Below, piece after piece: positions 10,804 to 19,847 of a DNA stretch of 64,000 nt (the stretch's first letter is position 1; each line of letters opens with the position of its first letter). Below the pieces are notes generated by a model. That model did no database searches. It was not told the DNA's origin and worked only from the letters and a program-made list of their open reading frames with translations. Origin of the DNA: Ogataea parapolymorpha DL-1 (lineage: Eukaryota; Ascomycota; Pichiomycetes; Pichiales; Pichiaceae); NCBI RefSeq assembly GCF_000187245.1, contig NC_027864.1:186001-250000 (forward strand), read 5' to 3'. A program made the position numbers and the translations under genes.

Positions 10804-11091
10804 CGTCTTGTGTGCAAGCAATGCGTGTGTCTAGCAAAGAATGATACAAATATATTATTAAAACGAGAGTTTTTTGAAGTGCTGCACAGAAAATCGCAAG
10901 AATGCACGACCTTAAGGAGCTCAGAAACTTTTTGTACCTTTGGTGCCTGGTGGTGTACGGATGTGCCGGATCTCGAGACGGTGCGGCACCATTTGCCGCT
11001 AAGATAATCGATAATGTCTGACACGCAGCTGTCTGCAGGTGAAAATTTCCGAGTATAAAAGCTTGGGCAAGAGACTCCCAATTCAGCTCTC
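10804..11091. promoter_or_regulatory. Divergent VPH1/UGA4-like promoter with GATA and GCGGC sites
   Basis: 288 bases separate the divergent starts. Facing the permease are an inverted repeat GCGGC (10983-10987) / GCCGC (10995-10999), two GATAA boxes at 11003-11007 and 11010-11014, and TATAAAA at 11054-11060, 32 bases before the ATG. S. cerevisiae UGA4 is controlled by GATA factors and the zinc-cluster protein Uga3, which binds CCG/CGG-type repeats, so the layout fits nitrogen- and GABA-responsive control. This is an inference. Confidence 0.6.
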
Positions 11092-12757
11092 ATGTCTACA
11101 TTAAATCCCATCCACTCTCGACTTTCTGCTATTAAGTCGCACCAGTCACAAGTGAGAGTGATTGATGCGACCCAGGCTGCTGGCGATGAGGATCTCTTGA
11201 AGGAAATCGGATACAAGCAGGAACTGAACCGGAAATTCAAGACCTATCAGATCTTTGGTATTGCATATAGTGTCATGGGCATTTTGCCCGGTGTGGCATC
11301 CGTTTCGTCCATTGGGCTTGCTGGCGGTCCAGCCGCGTTTGTTTGGGGGTGGTTTGTCACGTCGATCATGATATTAACTATTGCTGTTGCCATGAGCGAA
11401 AACGGTAAGTGAATTTTTTTTATCTGTGATCCGCTAATAAATAGCATCTGCTATACCAACCAGTGGAGGACTTTATTACTGGACATATGTTTACGCTCCA
11501 GAGAGATTCAGGGTTTTGTTTTCGTACATCATCGGCATGACGAACGCCATGTCGCTCTGTGCTGCGCTGGTGAGTGTCAGCTACGGTCTTGCCGAAGAAA
11601 TCTTGGCTATTGTGGTTATCCAAAAGGACGGCAACTTCGACGTGACAGAGGGCAGAACGTACGCTGTTTTTGCTGCGGGCGTGATTGTGGCTGCAATTGG
11701 AACCTGTGTGAGTAGCCGCAACGTGGCCACCTTGCAGACTGTGTCGGGAGTCGCCAACACGCTGGTAATGTTTATATTTTTGGTGGCTCTGCCGATCGGA
11801 GCGTCTCAGGCGGACTTTGGCAGAAGAGACGCCAAGTTCATTTTCGGCCATGTCAAGAGCTATTCGGACTGGAGCACGGGCTGGCAGTTCTGTCTTGCGT
11901 GGATGGCGGCCATCTGGTCGATCGGCGCATTCGACTCTCCGGTGCACATGTCTGAGGAGGCCCAGAACGCAACCTACGGAGTTCCTCTCGGCATTATCAG
12001 TGCAGTTGGTGTTTGCGCATTTGGAGGCTGGGCGTGTGTGCTGTGTCTGGTGGCCTGCATGAAGCCCGATGTTGCTGCTGTGCTCGACACCGAAACCGGT
12101 TTCCCTTTTGCCCAGATCTGCTACGACGCCCTGGGAAAAAAATGGGCCATTGGTATCATGTCGCTCACTGCGGTGTGCCAGTGGCTGTGTGCGGCATCGA
12201 TTCTGACCGCACTTTCTAGACAAATCTGGGCGTTTGCCAGAGACGACGGGCTGCCATTTTCGAGCATAGTCAAGGTGGTCAACAAACGACTCAGGGTGCC
12301 TATCAGGGCCGTCATTTTTGCTACCGTGGTTGCGCTGATGATCGGCTGTCTGTGTCTTGCCGGTCCTACAGCCGCCAACGCCCTATTCTCGCTCGGAGTG
12401 TCCGGAAACTATGTCTCGTGGAGCACGCCGACCCTGCTCAGACTCACCTCTGGCCGCTCTGTGTTCCGGCCCGGAGCATTCTACCTTGGCAAGGTGCTGT
12501 CGCCGATCGTGGGCTGGATCTCATGTTTGTGGACCGCATTTGTGCTGGTGCTGTGCATGTTCCCGTCAAACAAAACGGTGGAAAAGGATACCATGAACTA
12601 CAACGTGGTGATCAGCTGCGGGGTGTGGATTCTGTCGTTCATCTACTTCTTCGTCTACAAGTACAAACACTTCCACGGACCGCGGTCGAACCTGGAAGAT
12701 GACGACGACGAAGAGCCGCTAAAGGTGGACATGGTGTTGGAGGATAAATTGGCGTAA
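11092..12757 (+). CDS. UGA4: UGA4-type GABA/polyamine permease, copy 1, spliced
   Basis: Coding sequence is 11092-11404 joined to 11445-12757, 541 residues. It belongs to the fungal Uga4/Hnm1 branch of the amino-acid/polyamine/choline superfamily, with about 12 membrane segments and family signatures EIGYKQEL, YSVMGILPGVAS, SAIPTSGGLYYWTY, GWQFCLAWMAA and SEEAQNATYGVP. Uga4 imports GABA and putrescine across plasma or vacuolar membranes. Without splicing the frame ends three codons after the donor. It lies directly before an intronless paralogue in the same orientation, a tandem duplication. Substrate is not provable from sequence; related members carry choline or other amines. Confidence 0.88.
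11405..11444 (+). other. UGA4-like copy 1 intron, 40 nt
   Basis: Donor GTAAGT, branch GCTAAT and acceptor AAATAG, 7 nt after the branch adenosine. It interrupts the alanine codon of SENASAIPTSGG. The paralogue downstream has no intron at this site. Confidence 0.93.
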
Positions 12758-12964
12758 GCAGCACAATTGCTGCCACTGATAAGAGCTACGGAATTTGCGT
12801 CCTGATTTCGCTCGTCCGTGCGTCGGCGGCTATGTGTGCGGCGGGGCGGCGATATATTTTTATAGAGCCACTAATCATGCGACCCATCGCGATAACAGTG
12901 CTAAGCGGGTCCCACACTACCCAGCTATATATGCCAGTGTTCCAGACATGTAGTTGGCTCAGTC
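12758..12964 (+). promoter_or_regulatory. Promoter of UGA4-like copy 2
   Basis: The 207-base gap contains GATAAG at 12778-12783, GATAA at 12891-12895, clustered CGGCGG/GCGGCG runs at 12824-12851, and AT-rich TATA-like stretches near 12851 and 12925. The same kinds of element appear before copy 1, which suggests shared regulation. Confidence 0.5.
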
Positions 12965-14575
12965 ATGTCGCACACAATCACGTCTGTGCTGTCCAACCGG
13001 TCGACCGCGTTGATGTCGCCGGTCCGCACTATCGACGCCAAGCACGCCCACGGCGACGAGGACTTGCTCCACGAGATTGGCTACAAGCAGGAGCTCAAGA
13101 GAACGTTTTCCACTTTGCAAGTGTTTGGTATCGCATACAGCATCATGGGACTGCTGCCGTCGATCGCGTCGGTCACGGGGACTGGGCTTGCCTCCGGGCC
13201 GAGCGGCTTTCTATGGTCTTGGCTAATAGCGTCGGTGTTCATATTTCTTCTTGGCGTTTCCATGAGCGAGCTCGCGTCGGCCATCCCGACCAGCGGCGGG
13301 CTCTACTTCTGGACGTACCACTACGCGCCAAAAAGCATCAAGGTCCCGCTCTCGTACCTGATTGGCCTGTCGAACTCGCTGGCCCTCTGCTCCGGGCTCG
13401 TGAGCATCGGGTACGGAAATGCAGAAGAAATCTTGGCAGCAGTGTACCTTACAAAAAATGGAGATTTCGAGATCACCACGGGAAAAACATACGGCGTTTT
13501 TGCTGCATGCATATTTGCACAGGCCCTGTGCACCTGTTTTAGCTCGAAGCACATCGCGTGGCTGCAGACCACGTCGATGGTGTGCAACACGGGCATCATT
13601 GTGCTGTTTCTGATTGCGCTGCCCATTGGAACCGCGGTCAACTCCTCCTTCAACGATGGCAAGTTCATCTTCGGCACCGTGCAGAACTACTCCGACTGGC
13701 CCACCGGGTGGCAGTTCTGTCTCTCTTTCATGACAGCCGTCTGGACCATCGGCTCGTTCGATTCCTGTGTCCACATGTCCGAGGAGGCGCGGAATGCCAC
13801 GTACGGAGTGCCAATCGGGATCATGGCCTCCATCGGCGTGTGCGGCGTCGTTGGCTGGTTTATTATCATCTGTCTGACAGCCTGTATGAGCCCAGATGTC
13901 GACGCCGTGCTCTCCACAGAAACGGGCTTCCCGATGGCCCAGATCATCTACGACTCGCTCGGACGCAGATGGGCCATTGCGTTCATGTCCCTCATGGCCG
14001 TCTGCCAGTGGCTCATGGGCTCCTCCATCTTGACGGCCCTGTCGCGGCAAGTCTGGGCCTTTGCCCGAGACGACGGCCTGCCGTTCGCGAGCGTCGTGAA
14101 GGTGGTGCACAAGACGCTGAAAGTGCCGATCAGGGCGGTGGTGTTCTCGTCCCTTGTCGGCTGGCTCATTGGCTGTCTTTGTCTGGCTGGCTCCACCGCC
14201 GCCAATGCTCTGTTTTCGCTAGGAGTGGCTGGAAATTATTTGGCATGGTGCATGCCCGTTTTTTTAAAGCTAACCAGCGGAAAATACCTGTTCAAGCCTG
14301 GAGCGTTCTACCTGGGAGACTTCTACTCAAGCCTTGTGGGCTGGACAACCTGCGCATGGGGAGCGTTTATTATCGTTCTGTGCATGTTCCCGTCGGCCAA
14401 AGAGGTCGAAAAGGATACCATGAACTACACGGTGGTGATCACGTGCGGAACATGGGTGCTGTCTTTGGTGTACTACTACGTGTACAAGTACAAGGTGTAC
14501 CACGGTCCACGCTCAAACTTGACTCCAGAAGATGTCATTGAGGCTGCCGTGGTGCCGGACAAACAGGAGCTATAA
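12965..14575 (+). CDS. UGA4: UGA4-type GABA/polyamine permease, copy 2
   Basis: This 536-residue permease is clearly paralogous to the preceding gene, with parallel motifs throughout: EIGYKQELKRTFSTLQVFG, YSIMGLLPSIASVTG, SAIPTSGGLYFWTYHY, GWQFCLSFMTAVWTIGSFDS and SRQVWAFARDDGLPF. It matches S. cerevisiae Uga4 more closely than copy 1 does at several of these blocks. The expected 12 membrane segments are visible. It has no intron. Tandem placement and shared promoter motifs suggest the pair divided or expanded an amine/GABA uptake role. It converges on the BAR-SH3 gene with 22 bases between stops. Confidence 0.9.
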   Translation: MSHTITSVLSNRSTALMSPVRTIDAKHAHGDEDLLHEIGYKQELKRTFSTLQVFGIAYSIMGLLPSIASVTGTGLASGPSGFLWSWLIASVFIFLLGVSMSELASAIPTSGGLYFWTYHYAPKSIKVPLSYLIGLSNSLALCSGLVSIGYGNAEEILAAVYLTKNGDFEITTGKTYGVFAACIFAQALCTCFSSKHIAWLQTTSMVCNTGIIVLFLIALPIGTAVNSSFNDGKFIFGTVQNYSDWPTGWQFCLSFMTAVWTIGSFDSCVHMSEEARNATYGVPIGIMASIGVCGVVGWFIIICLTACMSPDVDAVLSTETGFPMAQIIYDSLGRRWAIAFMSLMAVCQWLMGSSILTALSRQVWAFARDDGLPFASVVKVVHKTLKVPIRAVVFSSLVGWLIGCLCLAGSTAANALFSLGVAGNYLAWCMPVFLKLTSGKYLFKPGAFYLGDFYSSLVGWTTCAWGAFIIVLCMFPSAKEVEKDTMNYTVVITCGTWVLSLVYYYVYKYKVYHGPRSNLTPEDVIEAAVVPDKQEL

Positions 14576-14597
14576 TATCAAGAGCAATTAATTCTCA

Positions 14598-15741
14598 TTA
14601 CAAAAGCCGCACGTAGTTGTAGGGGAAAATACCTGTGGTGCCGTCGGTCAGCTTCATGCCGCGCCACCACCCCGGGTTGCTTCTGTCCAGGATCTTGATA
14701 CGGTCGCCCTCGCGGAAACTCAGGTCGTCGGGCTGCGAAGCATCAAAATTGTACATGGCCACGCACGTCTCTGCGGGAGCCGTGGTCTCAAGGACCTTCA
14801 TCTGCAGCTTGTTGAGCGAGATCTGGTGGAAATTCACCACAGATAGCTGTTCGATAGATTCGACGACACGCTCTTGAGCGGCGGTGAAATTCCGCCGCAT
14901 GTTTTCCATATCGGTGTCGTACTGCAACGTCTCAAGGTCGATCTTGAACTCGCTGGACAGAGACGCACACGTGGCGTACAGGTTGTGGAAAATCGTAAAA
15001 GTAGCAAAATAGGTCATCACAAACACCTGGCTCATAATCTGCTTGATGATCAGCATGAACAGGGGCAGCTCCATTTTTAGTTTGTTGTTCAGAAGGTCGT
15101 ACTTGAGCTTGGCCTCGTCGAGTCTTTTTTGAACCTCGAACTTGCGTTTGTGCTCTTTCAAACTCAAGTCTGGCTTGTCTGCAAGCTTCTGAACCTCCTG
15201 CTGGTATTTCTCGTAGTCCAAACTTGCGTAGTGGCGTTCCTTGATAGCCTTGTTGGCGTTTTTAATCTGTTTTGATACTTTTTTCAAGTGCTCGCCAACG
15301 CGTTCCTCAAATAGCTTGGTCTCCTCCTCCATCCCAGGCTGGAGCATCTTGTACTGTTCGACGTACTGCGTTGCGCGATCAAACATCGACAGTTGCTGTT
15401 TATTGAGGATCCCGCCTTCAGACTGGCTGCTTAAGTCTCTGAAACACAGACCTATGGAAATACTGTGTGCCAGTAATTTCGACATCGAGTTGCGGTGCTT
15501 CTGCAAGCTCAGCTCAAAGGTCTCAAACTGCTTATCAAGGCCCTTGATTTCAGAAACAATCCTGTCAAACTCGGGATCGGAGATTTTTTCGGTAGACCCT
15601 AATTTGCTGATATATTGGGGAGCCTGAGATTAGTGGCCAATGCTCCCTACTTACCCTTTTCACAACATTTGTCACGTCGTACCAGTCAATGTCAGGCCGA
15701 GGCAGCTCATTGACCGCTTTCTGGAAGCTGGAATTATTCAT
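14598..15741 (-). CDS. BAR-SH3 amphiphysin-like protein (Rvs167 family), spliced
   Basis: Coding sequence is complement of 14598-15623 joined to 15655-15741, 370 residues. An N-terminal BAR domain with long charged helices (about 1-260) is followed by a single C-terminal SH3 domain of about 60 residues containing ALYDF-like MYNFDA, GWWRGM and GIFPYNYV. Such proteins bend membrane at endocytic sites. It is shorter than S. cerevisiae Rvs167 and lacks its long Gly/Pro/Ala linker, so it may be a separate paralogue like the Rvs162/Rvs167-3 proteins of other yeasts. The upstream frame stays open past the ATG at 15741 but would overlap the zinc-cluster gene, whose stop is 25 bases away. Confidence 0.85.
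15624..15654 (-). other. BAR-SH3 gene intron, 31 nt
   Basis: Minus strand donor GTAAGT, branch CTAAT, acceptor CTCAG, 6 nt from branch adenosine to the end. The length is not a multiple of three and splicing reconnects two BAR-domain segments exactly between codons 29 and 30. Confidence 0.9.
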
Positions 15742-15766
15742 GTTAAAACAATAGCGCGCCAAAAAT

Positions 15767-17803
15767 TTAGGGATCGGGTTTTTCAACCACCCTTTTTTTG
15801 CTCGGATGGCCATGGTCGTATCCCGGCCACGCGCTAATTTGCCGCGTTCTCTTTTTTGCAAATGAGGTGGTATCGTTGTTTATAAGCACTTTGTCCAACT
15901 CGAGTTTCTGCTCGTCGGTGATATCTTCTTTCAACTTCTTCACTCTCTCCTGAAGCAGTCGAGACAGTGCTTCTATCAGCTTGCTCGAAAAACTCTTGTC
16001 GATCGGCAAGTTGCCCAAAATCACTGACCGCAACTTCTTGACGATGGCAACAGCATTGAGCGTGTCCTCGAAACTCTTCTCCTTGCTCGATAAATAATCT
16101 GGTGGGTTCAGTACTAGCATCGCCGCATAGTACAGCATCACGTGAATATGCACAGGAGCATACTTTAAGGCTGACAAAATATCGGTATCGCCCAGCACAA
16201 GGTTGAGTACCGTCTCCGCAGACGACAGAGCCATCTCCGTCGATACCATGCGTGACTGCCGGGGAGATAGTTCCAGCTCATAATGGTCCTCGTCGTCATC
16301 ATCGCTAGTTTCTCTCTGCTGGATGTTCTGGCCGCTCTCCTCCAAGTTCTCGATCTGGTCGGAATCAACCTCCTTCCAGCGCGGAAGCTCGTCTCCCTCC
16401 ATGTGCAACGACCTCACCGCAGCCGAGTTGATGTGCATTTTGGCAAAGTTGTAGTATATTAGTGTGCTTTTGCTTGACCAGATGGGGGCATTGTTGAAAG
16501 GAGAGAGCATGACAGTCCACTGGACCATCCACTTGTCAAGCTCGAGGTTCGTCTTAAACGGTAGTCCAAACGATGCAGGGGCCATAAGATCCCATGCATC
16601 GCCCTCAAACACCTTGCTAATTGCCTGGTTGTATTCCACCTGAGATACCAGTCGCAGGTTGGAGTAGTTTTCTTCAGGATCAGCCTCTTCGGCGTCGTCT
16701 TCAAGAAGTAGGTGCCGGCTTTGCTTGAGTGTTCTGTCCTGCGAATTCATCAACGGCTGTCTATTAAATACCAGGGATTGCTGGCCATCGAGAATGTACA
16801 GGAGATACCACAGCTTGAGCTTGTTTTTGTCGGAAACCTGAGAATTCTTGGACCGTTTGTTCAGCTTCAAGTTGCTGGCCAGCTGGAGAGCCATTCCCGT
16901 GAACATTTGGTTCTCCTGGAACCAGAGAGCACAAAAGCACAGCGCAAGCACAGTGTTGAATGTATCGAGCTCCGTGGTGGGCACTCGCACGAGCAGATGC
17001 TGACTCATTTTATGGATTAGTTGTTCGAGTTGGCGGAACAAATGGCTGAGAAGTGGGTGGTGGATAGATGCAATTGCACACACACTGGCAAGCAAGAGAG
17101 GAGAGTGGATCCACAGCTCGTTGACAGAGTATTGCGAAATGTTGAATCCGAACAGTTGTGGAGAGATGTTTGAGTCGAAGAACCGGAATAGCTCCTCTGC
17201 CTCGCTGAGCGAAAGAATATCGGCCAATGACTGTGGTTCGGTAGACCCGTTCCGCGGAGCACCCTCCGAGGAAGCTTTTAGAAGCATGGGCCGCGATGGA
17301 GACTCTGGAGTTTGCAGGATGGTCAGGATGTTCCCCAGCTTGCTACCAAAATCCTGCAACCGGTCCTCCACAGACGACTGCCAGCCAGCGCCTGGTTTTG
17401 TCTGGGGCGGGTTCAAAATATGCGACAGCGATGCGGTCCGGCCGGAGTTTGCGTGGGACACCGGAGGAGACTGCGTGGAATCAAGCTTACTAGTGTGTTT
17501 CGGAGGAGATTTGACAATTTTGGACACCTCCTTTGTGCTTGCATCTCCAACCACCTTGTAACTGGCAATTTTGTACTCGTAAACACACTGAAGGTTCTGT
17601 GCACGGCATCTTTTGCAGCTTTCGTCGTTACTATCCTTTTCACACTTGACCTTGCTCCTTCGACACAGCGTGCACGCTTTGGGCCGTTTCTCCTTTGCTT
17701 CGTCGCCCTGAACGATTTTTGCCGTCGCCCGATTGCGTGAAACATCGCTCATCAGCCGCTGCTGCTGGTGAGGATTGGGCAAAATCGGCAATTCGCCGGT
17801 CAT
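15767..17803 (-). CDS. Zn2Cys6 zinc-cluster transcription factor
   Basis: The 678-residue protein has a canonical fungal binuclear cluster at residues 44-73, with cysteines at 44, 47, 54, 63, 66 and 73 (spacing C-x2-C-x6-C-x8-C-x2-C-x6-C). The rest resembles the fungal middle-homology region, with an acidic stretch around residue 520. The C-terminus is basic. Such factors bind CGG repeats as dimers and control metabolic or resistance genes. I cannot assign it to a named regulator. It ends 25 bases before the BAR-SH3 gene on the same strand. Confidence 0.88.
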   Translation of the reverse strand: MTGELPILPNPHQQQRLMSDVSRNRATAKIVQGDEAKEKRPKACTLCRRSKVKCEKDSNDESCKRCRAQNLQCVYEYKIASYKVVGDASTKEVSKIVKSPPKHTSKLDSTQSPPVSHANSGRTASLSHILNPPQTKPGAGWQSSVEDRLQDFGSKLGNILTILQTPESPSRPMLLKASSEGAPRNGSTEPQSLADILSLSEAEELFRFFDSNISPQLFGFNISQYSVNELWIHSPLLLASVCAIASIHHPLLSHLFRQLEQLIHKMSQHLLVRVPTTELDTFNTVLALCFCALWFQENQMFTGMALQLASNLKLNKRSKNSQVSDKNKLKLWYLLYILDGQQSLVFNRQPLMNSQDRTLKQSRHLLLEDDAEEADPEENYSNLRLVSQVEYNQAISKVFEGDAWDLMAPASFGLPFKTNLELDKWMVQWTVMLSPFNNAPIWSSKSTLIYYNFAKMHINSAAVRSLHMEGDELPRWKEVDSDQIENLEESGQNIQQRETSDDDDEDHYELELSPRQSRMVSTEMALSSAETVLNLVLGDTDILSALKYAPVHIHVMLYYAAMLVLNPPDYLSSKEKSFEDTLNAVAIVKKLRSVILGNLPIDKSFSSKLIEALSRLLQERVKKLKEDITDEQKLELDKVLINNDTTSFAKKRTRQISAWPGYDHGHPSKKRVVEKPDP

Positions 17804-17830
17804 AACAAATCGCGAATTAAACTTTTTTTT

Positions 17831-18619
17831 TTACTCCAATAGCTTTTTGATAAATTTGTAGCCCGTCTTCAGCATCTCCTGTCCTGTGTATGCATTTTTG
17901 TTCCGTTCAAAAGTGTCCGGCAACGACTCCATGCTGTAGTCAATAAACTCGTCGGATTCGGTGTCGGAAACCTCGAAATTGCGGAATGCCCTATTCAAAG
18001 TGTGCGCTTCGTGTGTATTTAGAGCAAACAGTACCTTGAAGGGAAATGGGGCTATGTCAACGCTGGCGATCGGAGGTATATGCGATTTGTTTGTGTCGAC
18101 GTACTCCAAAATGGCAAACAGGTTGTTCTCAAAATCCTGTTTGTGTAGATCGAGTTTGCTGGCTCCGTTGACATCAAGCATCGGATTCTTATTATTGAGG
18201 ATATTGATCTTGAGAACCCATTTCTCCCAGCAATTGGCGTACTTGGCCATGTTTGGAGACACTGACACCGAAGACGACTGCGACTGCGACCGCGAGTTCG
18301 GTACACTGCTATTTGGATGCTCGACCTCGCGGTCGTAGAACTTGAGAACCATGACGCCTTTCAACACCATGTTTTCGTTGGGGTCGACCGTCGACCGGGA
18401 CGCCTCGTGTGAAAAGGCATCGGCCAGGGCCTGCGCCTTGGCATCGACCAGCTCCTCAAGCTCAGGATTATTGGCTAAGGGGTAAGCAACGCCGTAGAAG
18501 CTGCTTTGCGAGGCACTAACACAGCCAAACAGCCGGTGGAACAGAATTGACCACAGCACACCGCGCACGTAGTCCGCAGCGGTCTCGAGGTCGGCCACTA
18601 TTTTTAGTTGGAACTCCAT
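17831..18619 (-). CDS. ATG101: Autophagy initiation HORMA protein Atg101
   Basis: The 262-residue protein matches the Atg101 family pattern: RGVLWSILFHRLFG near the N-terminus, CWEKWVLKINI in the middle (the conserved W-x2-W segment), and IPPIASVDIAPFPFKVLF near residue 200. Atg101 pairs with the HORMA domain of Atg13 in the Atg1/ULK1 initiation complex. S. cerevisiae lacks it and uses Atg29/Atg31 instead, whereas S. pombe, animals and some methylotrophic yeasts keep it. I chose the ATG at 18619 (MEFQLKIVADL) because the upstream in-frame extension has no family resemblance and overlaps the next gene. A Ser-rich insert lies near residues 128-148. ATG17 lies 42 kb away in the same window. Confidence 0.82.
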   Translation of the reverse strand: MEFQLKIVADLETAADYVRGVLWSILFHRLFGCVSASQSSFYGVAYPLANNPELEELVDAKAQALADAFSHEASRSTVDPNENMVLKGVMVLKFYDREVEHPNSSVPNSRSQSQSSSVSVSPNMAKYANCWEKWVLKINILNNKNPMLDVNGASKLDLHKQDFENNLFAILEYVDTNKSHIPPIASVDIAPFPFKVLFALNTHEAHTLNRAFRNFEVSDTESDEFIDYSMESLPDTFERNKNAYTGQEMLKTGYKFIKKLLE

Positions 18620-18696
18620 ATAAAGAGGATCAATAAATAAAATACAAAAAAATAAAGGTGATAAGATATGAGGTAAATTAGCGTGGGTGTACATAG

Positions 18697-19110
18697 TTAT
18701 GGACATGCGCGTTCGAGCTCTAGGAACTCGACGAGTTCTTTCTGGCGGATATATTTGCGTTCGTTGAGCCATGCACGGCGATAGACTTCCAGGAGGGCAA
18801 GCGACGAGTCGTCGGAGGACGCTGGTCTCGCCGGCTGCGAATTTTGTGACAACGGCTGCTGTGTGGGCGGTCTGGAAGCTTCCTGCTGTGTAGGTGGTTG
18901 GGGAGGCACATTTTCGACGTCTGCCGGCGTTGCTGTCTCCGCCAGCGATGCATCCTCCTTGACTTCGTGTAGGTCCTCGGGCACGGCCAGAACGCTCTTC
19001 AAGCTATCAGTCCCGTCGTCGACCTTCCGCCGGACGTTGTTTCTCACCATGGGAGTCAGCGGCGTAGTAGGCGACCTCTTTTGGGCATGACGATACGGCG
19101 TGGCACTCAT
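18697..19110 (-). CDS. Hypothetical protein, Thr-Pro rich, 137 aa
   Basis: I do not recognise this protein. It starts MSATPYRHAQKRSPTTPLTP, has several minimal CDK-type S/T-P sites, a disordered Pro/Gln-rich centre and a short charged C-terminal helix (RRAWLNERKYIRQKELVEFL). It occupies a gap between ATG101 and the divergent YNK1. Codon composition is similar to neighbours and no other gene claims the interval, so it is probably real, but a chance open frame cannot be excluded. An in-frame upstream extension would overlap the YNK1 leader. Confidence 0.5.
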   Translation of the reverse strand: MSATPYRHAQKRSPTTPLTPMVRNNVRRKVDDGTDSLKSVLAVPEDLHEVKEDASLAETATPADVENVPPQPPTQQEASRPPTQQPLSQNSQPARPASSDDSSLALLEVYRRAWLNERKYIRQKELVEFLELERACP

Positions 19111-19231
19111 GTAAACAAATAAAAGCTCGCGCACGGCCGAGAAAGCCTTTGGGGAAGTTACCCGGACAGTGGTAGAAAAATATTTCCCACGTCCACGAAT
19201 TACAATTTTCATTCTATTTCCAGATCACAAC

Positions 19232-19687
19232 ATGTCCACCGAAAGAACTTTCATTGCAGTCAAGCCAGATGGTGTCCAGAGAGGTATCTTCCCAGAGATC
19301 CTGAGAAGATTCCAAAACAAGGGTTTCAAGCTTGTTGGTATCAAATTGACCCTGGCCAACGAGTCTCTGCTGAGAGAGCACTACGCCGACTTGCAATCCA
19401 AGCCATTCTTCCCATCTTTGCTGTCCTACATGATGTCCGGTCCAATCCTGGCCACCGTCTGGGAGGGAAAGGACGTTGTCAAGCAAGGTAGAGCCCTGTT
19501 GGGTGCCACTAACCCATTGCAATCTGCTCCAGGTACCATCAGAGGTGACTTTGCCTTGGACATGGGCAGAAACATCATCCACGGTTCCGACTCTGTTGAG
19601 AACGCCGAGAAGGAGATCAATCTGTGGTTCAAGAAGGAGGAGCTTGCTGACTACAAGCCAACCATGTACGGGTGGATCTACGAGTAA
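19232..19687 (+). CDS. YNK1: Nucleoside diphosphate kinase
   Basis: The 151-residue protein is a textbook [18 protein letters not shown] at the start, and the phosphohistidine motif NIIHGSDS with catalytic His117. It transfers the gamma phosphate of ATP to nucleoside diphosphates, in cytosol and mitochondrial intermembrane space. The usual family length is about 152. The ATG at 19232 is preceded by a pyrimidine-rich leader. Codon use is strongly biased, as expected for an abundant enzyme. Confidence 0.98.
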   Translation: MSTERTFIAVKPDGVQRGIFPEILRRFQNKGFKLVGIKLTLANESLLREHYADLQSKPFFPSLLSYMMSGPILATVWEGKDVVKQGRALLGATNPLQSAPGTIRGDFALDMGRNIIHGSDSVENAEKEINLWFKKEELADYKPTMYGWIYE

Positions 19688-19847
19688 AAGCGATAATCAT
19701 GTCCATAGAGTCGCCAGTAAACTTAGTTAGTCATGCTGGAGTTTAGTGCCAGACTGGATAATCAAGTAAGGTGAAGCAAAATAGATTCTCTCGTCTTGAA
19801 ATTATTTTTATTTTATTTTCTCCCATTTTTTTCAAACTTTTCATTCC

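Noticed and set aside
13223..14541. Long frames on both strands over the second UGA4-type gene (13223-14110 minus, 13558-14541 plus)
   Set aside because: They are shadows of a conserved 12-span permease; products are His/Arg-rich without membrane segments.
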